Shown in pieces: positions 60,670-64,000 of a stretch of DNA of 64,000 nucleotides. The notes beneath the pieces are model-generated. The model had not been told where the DNA came from and did no database searches. It saw only the letters and a list, made by a program, of their open reading frames with translations. This DNA comes from Candidatus Enterococcus leclercqii (GTDB lineage: Bacteria; Bacillota; Bacilli; Lactobacillales; Enterococcaceae): NCBI RefSeq assembly GCF_009933135.1, contig NZ_MAEH01000014.1:310001-374000 (forward strand), in the 5' to 3' direction. How positions within the stretch are numbered: the stretch's first letter is position 1; each line of letters starts with the position of its first letter. The translations under genes were made by a program, and so were the position numbers.

Positions 60670-61881
60670 ATGCGTACATGGCAAAAAGTCATCGTCGGCA
60701 TCGTGGGTGTGATCACAGTCATGGTGGCAGCAGCAACTACTTATGGCTTGAAAGTATACTTCGATGCCAATTCCGCCTTCGATAATATCGTTGAAAAGAT
60801 CGATCGGAAGACGACAAAACGGGAAACAGTCGTAAATATCGACAATCAAGAACCCTTCTCGGTTTTACTGCTGGGGGTTGATACCGGCGCATTGGGACGG
60901 ACTGAGCAAGGACGCTCAGATACGATGATGGTGGTAACTGTCAATCCCCAAAAGAAAAAGTCGACGATTGTTAGTTTGGACCGGGATATTTATACAAAAA
61001 TCATTGGTCATGACACGATGGACAAATTGAATCATGCCTATGCCTTTGGTGGTGTAGAGATGGCTATGGATTCAGTGGAAAACCTGCTGGATATTCCAAT
61101 CGATCATTATGTAACAATCAATATGCAGGGGATGAGTGACCTGATTGATGCCGTTGGTGGTATCGACGTGCACAACCAGTATCACTTTGAGCTGGACGGT
61201 GTTGAATTACAAGCAGATACGGACTATCACTTGGATGGAACGATGGGCTTGTCTTATGCTCGTTACCGTAAGTATGATCCAGATACCGGTATGGGAGATC
61301 CTGAAGGGGATATCGGACGTCAGAAACGACAACGAGAAGTTATCGAAAAGATTGTGCAAAAAGTTCTTTCTTTAGACAGTGTTACCAATTATCAAAAGAT
61401 TTTGAATGCGGTAGAAAAGAATACCAAGACCGATTTGACCTGGGATGACATGCTGGATATCGCCAATCACTATCATCCTGCCCTCAGCTCAATCGATCCG
61501 TTGCAATTGCAAGGTGAAGGCGAACTTTATAATGGTATTTACTACCAATTTTTAAGCGCAGCGAGCCTTTTGGAAACACAAAATACGCTGAAAGAACAAC
61601 TGGGCATCGCTACCAGTGAAACACTGCCGCAACAAGATCAATACACAGAAGGTTATGCGGATTATCGTTTTTACAATGATTCAGATGGAACCATGGATGC
61701 CGGCGTGCACGATTACAATGAAACGATACAGGCCAATGGCACCGGCGAAGATCAAACGAACGATGGGTATCAAGAAGCTTATGATGAGACCTACGAAGAA
61801 AATTACGACGGTACCGATAATCAGTACGATTCTAATCAAGAGTACGATTCTGGCTACCAAGAACCCGCAACCGAATATTAG
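60670..61881 (+). CDS. LytR-CpsA-Psr family wall-polymer ligase
   Basis: A 403-residue LCP enzyme that transfers teichoic acid or polysaccharide from undecaprenyl pyrophosphate to peptidoglycan. One N-terminal helix (about 7-27), then the LCP domain: LLLGVDTGALGRTEQGRSDTMM, VSLDRDIY and the Arg cluster GDIGRQKRQREVI. The last 70 residues are an acidic, Tyr/Asn/Asp-rich low-complexity tail. GAGG 6 nt before ATG 60670 favours it over 60610 and 60658. A likely substrate is the epa-type polymer encoded in this window, by inference. Confidence 0.93.
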   Translation: MRTWQKVIVGIVGVITVMVAAATTYGLKVYFDANSAFDNIVEKIDRKTTKRETVVNIDNQEPFSVLLLGVDTGALGRTEQGRSDTMMVVTVNPQKKKSTIVSLDRDIYTKIIGHDTMDKLNHAYAFGGVEMAMDSVENLLDIPIDHYVTINMQGMSDLIDAVGGIDVHNQYHFELDGVELQADTDYHLDGTMGLSYARYRKYDPDTGMGDPEGDIGRQKRQREVIEKIVQKVLSLDSVTNYQKILNAVEKNTKTDLTWDDMLDIANHYHPALSSIDPLQLQGEGELYNGIYYQFLSAASLLETQNTLKEQLGIATSETLPQQDQYTEGYADYRFYNDSDGTMDAGVHDYNETIQANGTGEDQTNDGYQEAYDETYEENYDGTDNQYDSNQEYDSGYQEPATEY

Positions 61882-61897
61882 TCAGACTATCGAAAAA

Positions 61898-61949
61898 GGA
61901 CGGTGCTCTCTCAAGGATTTTGATATAGAGAGAGTACACGTTCTTTTTT
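61898..61949 (+). terminator. Terminator of the LCP gene
   Basis: GGACGGTG-CTCTCTC pairs with GAGAGAG-TACACGTTC (61898-61912 with 61928-61943), followed by T6. Confidence 0.85.
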
Positions 61950-62282
61950 ATTGCCTTAAAAACTTGCATTTTTTCAGACCGTTATAAGAATTAACGAAGC
62001 GCAGCAAAAGACCAACCGCTTTTTCTAGGTGGGTTCTCCACAGAAAGTTTTCCACATTTTTACCTTTTGTCTTTTGTGTTTCACACCAGATTAAAGAAAT
62101 ACATTTTAAAAAGACGGTTGAATCAGGAATGGCGTATGTTGTTATTAGAATTCTCATGGAATGTGTGAAACAATTTTGACTAAAGCTTAAAGGATTTCTT
62201 TAGTTCACCATTTTTACTGCGGCAAAGGTGGTTTTTTGGTAGAATAGTACGGTACAAATAACTGTCTGGAAGGATTTGGCAT
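61950..62282 (+). promoter_or_regulatory. Leader region and promoter of the PBP gene
   Basis: No gene. ACTAAAG/CTTTAGT (about 62179-62203) and CACC/GGTG followed by T6 (about 62205-62237) form two consecutive hairpins, the second terminator-like. Directly after it TGG-TAGAAT (62237-62245) is an extended -10, 38 bp before the ATG; GGAAGGA is the ribosome binding site. Confidence 0.5.
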
Positions 62283-64000
62283 ATGGAAAACAAGAATGCA
62301 AAATTTTGGCAAAAAAAAGGTAAACAGAAGGAGCCCAAACCCACTGGTGGCGGGCGACGATCCCATATCCCATTTCGATTGAACTTTTTATTTTTTATTA
62401 TTTTCGGATTGTTTATTGCACTGATTGTCCAATTGGGGTATTTACAGATTGTTAACGGTGAGAACATCACTAAGCAGCTAAAGGAATTTTCTGTTGTAAA
62501 AGTTTCTGGTTCTAGCCCCCGTGGTGTTATTTACGATGCCACCGGCAAACCCCTCGTAGAAAATCAAGCAGACCCTGCGATTACATTTACCCGGGGCAAT
62601 AAAATGACCGGTGCAGATCTACGGTCTTTGGCAGAAAAGTTAAATGAGCTGATTGATCTGCCAATCCCTGATAAGCTAAAAGATGAGAAGTTAGGTAAAC
62701 GGGACAAAATCGATTTTTGGCTAGCCGATGAAGACAATTTCCAAAAGGCCTATAAACGTCTGTCTAAAGACGACAAAGCGGAAATTGCTAAGGACAGCAG
62801 CAAAGAATACAATTTAGTGGTTGCCAAAGTCAAAGACGATGAAATCCAGTTTGATGACAAAACATTACAAGCAACTGCAATTTTTACAACGATGAATAGC
62901 GCCACAGCTTTGAACACGGTATATATCAAAAATCGCGATGTCACTGATGAAGAGTTGGCTGTCGTGGCAGAACGTTCGGCAGACTTGCCAGGTATCTCGA
63001 CAGGTACAGACTGGTCTCGAAAATACACTGAAGAAAACGGCTCGATTCGCAGTATTTTAGGAACAGTCTCTACCACTGGGTTGCAAAAAGAGGACGCGGA
63101 GGCTTATTTGGCAAAAGGTTATGCACGAAATGACCGGGTAGGCACCAGCTATTTGGAAAAACAATACGAGGATGTGCTTCAAGGAACCAAGTCCCAATCA
63201 GAGATCACCTTGGATCGAAATGGAAATATTTCTTCTCAAAAACAGGTGTTTGACGGCGAAAAAGGCGATAATCTGATTTTGACTATCAACAGTGACTTTC
63301 AGAAAAAAGTTGAAGAAATCGTCAAGCGTAATTATCAAATTCTGATTGATAATGGGAAAGCGGCGGTCTCACCGGGAGTCTATGCCGTTGCAATGGATCC
63401 TAATACTGGCGGCGTATTGGCGATGGTGGGTTATGCCCATGAAAAAGATTCAAAAGATTTGCAGGAACACGCATTGGGTACGATTACTTCTTCATTTGTA
63501 CCGGGATCCGTTGTAAAGGCGGGGACACTGGCAGCGGGTTGGCAAAGCGGTGCGTTGAACGGCAATGAAACAATGTATGACCAACCCCTTTATATCAAGG
63601 GTACACCGGTAAAGGCATCTATCTATAATAAACAAGGTGAGGCCAATCGTGATCTCGACGCACGTAAAGCGTTGGAAATCTCCTCCAACTCATATATGGT
63701 ACAAGTGGTCTTGAAAATGATGGGGCTTAATTATTCCAAAGATATGGAAATCATGAGTGTCAACAAGCAAGGCCCATTATATAACGAGTTGCGTAATGCT
63801 ATGGCAGAATTTGGGTTGGGAGCCAAAACAGGTATCGATTTGCCTAATGAAGCCAGCGGGATTCAAACGCCGGTACGCAGTCTTGATCCGGTGGAAGACG
63901 GGGGGAAGATTCTGGATATTTCCTTTGGTCAGTTTGATACCTATACGCCGATGCAACTGGCACAATACGTTTCCACCATTGCAAACGGCGGGAAAAAGAT
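62283..64000 (+). CDS. Class B penicillin-binding protein (PBP2b/PbpA-like), 3' end outside the window
   Basis: ATG 62283 opens a frame that runs past the window end (572 complete codons), so it is partial at the 3' end. A basic cytoplasmic segment precedes one helix (about 35-57), then the PBP dimerisation domain (SSPRGVIYDATGKPLVENQ) and transpeptidase domain with SVVK (Ser of PGSVVK near 410) and SSN (near 465). The third KTG-type motif is not reached. It forms 4-3 cross-links, as elongation-type PBP2b does in streptococci. No MecA-type N-terminal extension, so it is not PBP5-like. Confidence 0.93.
   Translation, partial: MENKNAKFWQKKGKQKEPKPTGGGRRSHIPFRLNFLFFIIFGLFIALIVQLGYLQIVNGENITKQLKEFSVVKVSGSSPRGVIYDATGKPLVENQADPAITFTRGNKMTGADLRSLAEKLNELIDLPIPDKLKDEKLGKRDKIDFWLADEDNFQKAYKRLSKDDKAEIAKDSSKEYNLVVAKVKDDEIQFDDKTLQATAIFTTMNSATALNTVYIKNRDVTDEELAVVAERSADLPGISTGTDWSRKYTEENGSIRSILGTVSTTGLQKEDAEAYLAKGYARNDRVGTSYLEKQYEDVLQGTKSQSEITLDRNGNISSQKQVFDGEKGDNLILTINSDFQKKVEEIVKRNYQILIDNGKAAVSPGVYAVAMDPNTGGVLAMVGYAHEKDSKDLQEHALGTITSSFVPGSVVKAGTLAAGWQSGALNGNETMYDQPLYIKGTPVKASIYNKQGEANRDLDARKALEISSNSYMVQVVLKMMGLNYSKDMEIMSVNKQGPLYNELRNAMAEFGLGAKTGIDLPNEASGIQTPVRSLDPVEDGGKILDISFGQFDTYTPMQLAQYVSTIANGGKK

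Overview
The window is a chromosomal segment of a low-to-mid-GC Gram-positive coccus, almost certainly an Enterococcus or close relative. The evidence is an epa-type rhamnopolysaccharide locus in near-enterococcal order, a LiaFSR operon, the cdaA-cdaR-glmM and rapZ-yvcK-whiA operons, the dinG-ypmB-aspB-asnS order shared with Bacilli, and strong AGGAGG-type ribosome binding sites. I cannot name the species. I see no prophage, insertion sequence, plasmid gene or CRISPR array.

Layout. (1) 1-1660: end of an unknown gene overlapping a DEAD-box helicase. (2) 1772-8156: a LevR-type sigma-54 activator, a textbook -24/-12 promoter, and a lactose/cellobiose-family PTS (IIB, IIA, IIC) followed by three small genes, the last of the DUF3284 type. 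(3) 8192-11089: an Eis-like acetyltransferase, an unlisted 56-residue gene, tRNA-Arg(CCT) and a TIM-barrel-like enzyme. (4) 11390-13171: a LexA-controlled Y-family polymerase/YolD pair. (5) 13276-18284: a BaeRF-type protein, a cold-shock gene and rapZ-yvcK-whiA. (6) 18356-22753: a DsbA-like protein, then cdaA-cdaR-glmM. (7) 23038-29404: dinG, ypmB, aspB, asnS. (8) 29605-43362: the epa-like locus: polymerase/ligase-like membrane protein, three GT2 enzymes, rmlA-C-B-D, an ABC transporter, a three-domain glycosyltransferase and a GT4 enzyme. (9) 43374-48843: divergent genes for an L,D-transpeptidase and a GH25 muramidase that carry the same GW-like repeats. (10) 49095-64000: mltG, greA, liaFSR, ktrA, a HesB-like gene, a GT2 gene, a D-hydroxyacid dehydrogenase, DUF1189, sodA, GNAT, csp, LCP and the start of a class B PBP.

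Functionally, the window is dominated by the cell envelope. GlmM, regulated by CdaA/c-di-AMP and by the RapZ/YvcK pair, feeds amino sugar into the wall. The rml and epa genes make and export the rhamnose polymer. LCP, MltG, PBP, L,D-transpeptidase and muramidase attach polymers to peptidoglycan or remodel it. LiaFSR senses damage. KtrA links c-di-AMP to potassium uptake.

The most unusual material is non-coding. Two homologous structured 3' elements with terminators follow two unrelated genes (10970-11089 and 22770-22878) and show a compensatory base-pair change between copies. Two ~100-nt rod-like hairpins (27805-27902 and 51419-51520) and a promoter-to-terminator unit (55367-55481) are further RNA candidates.
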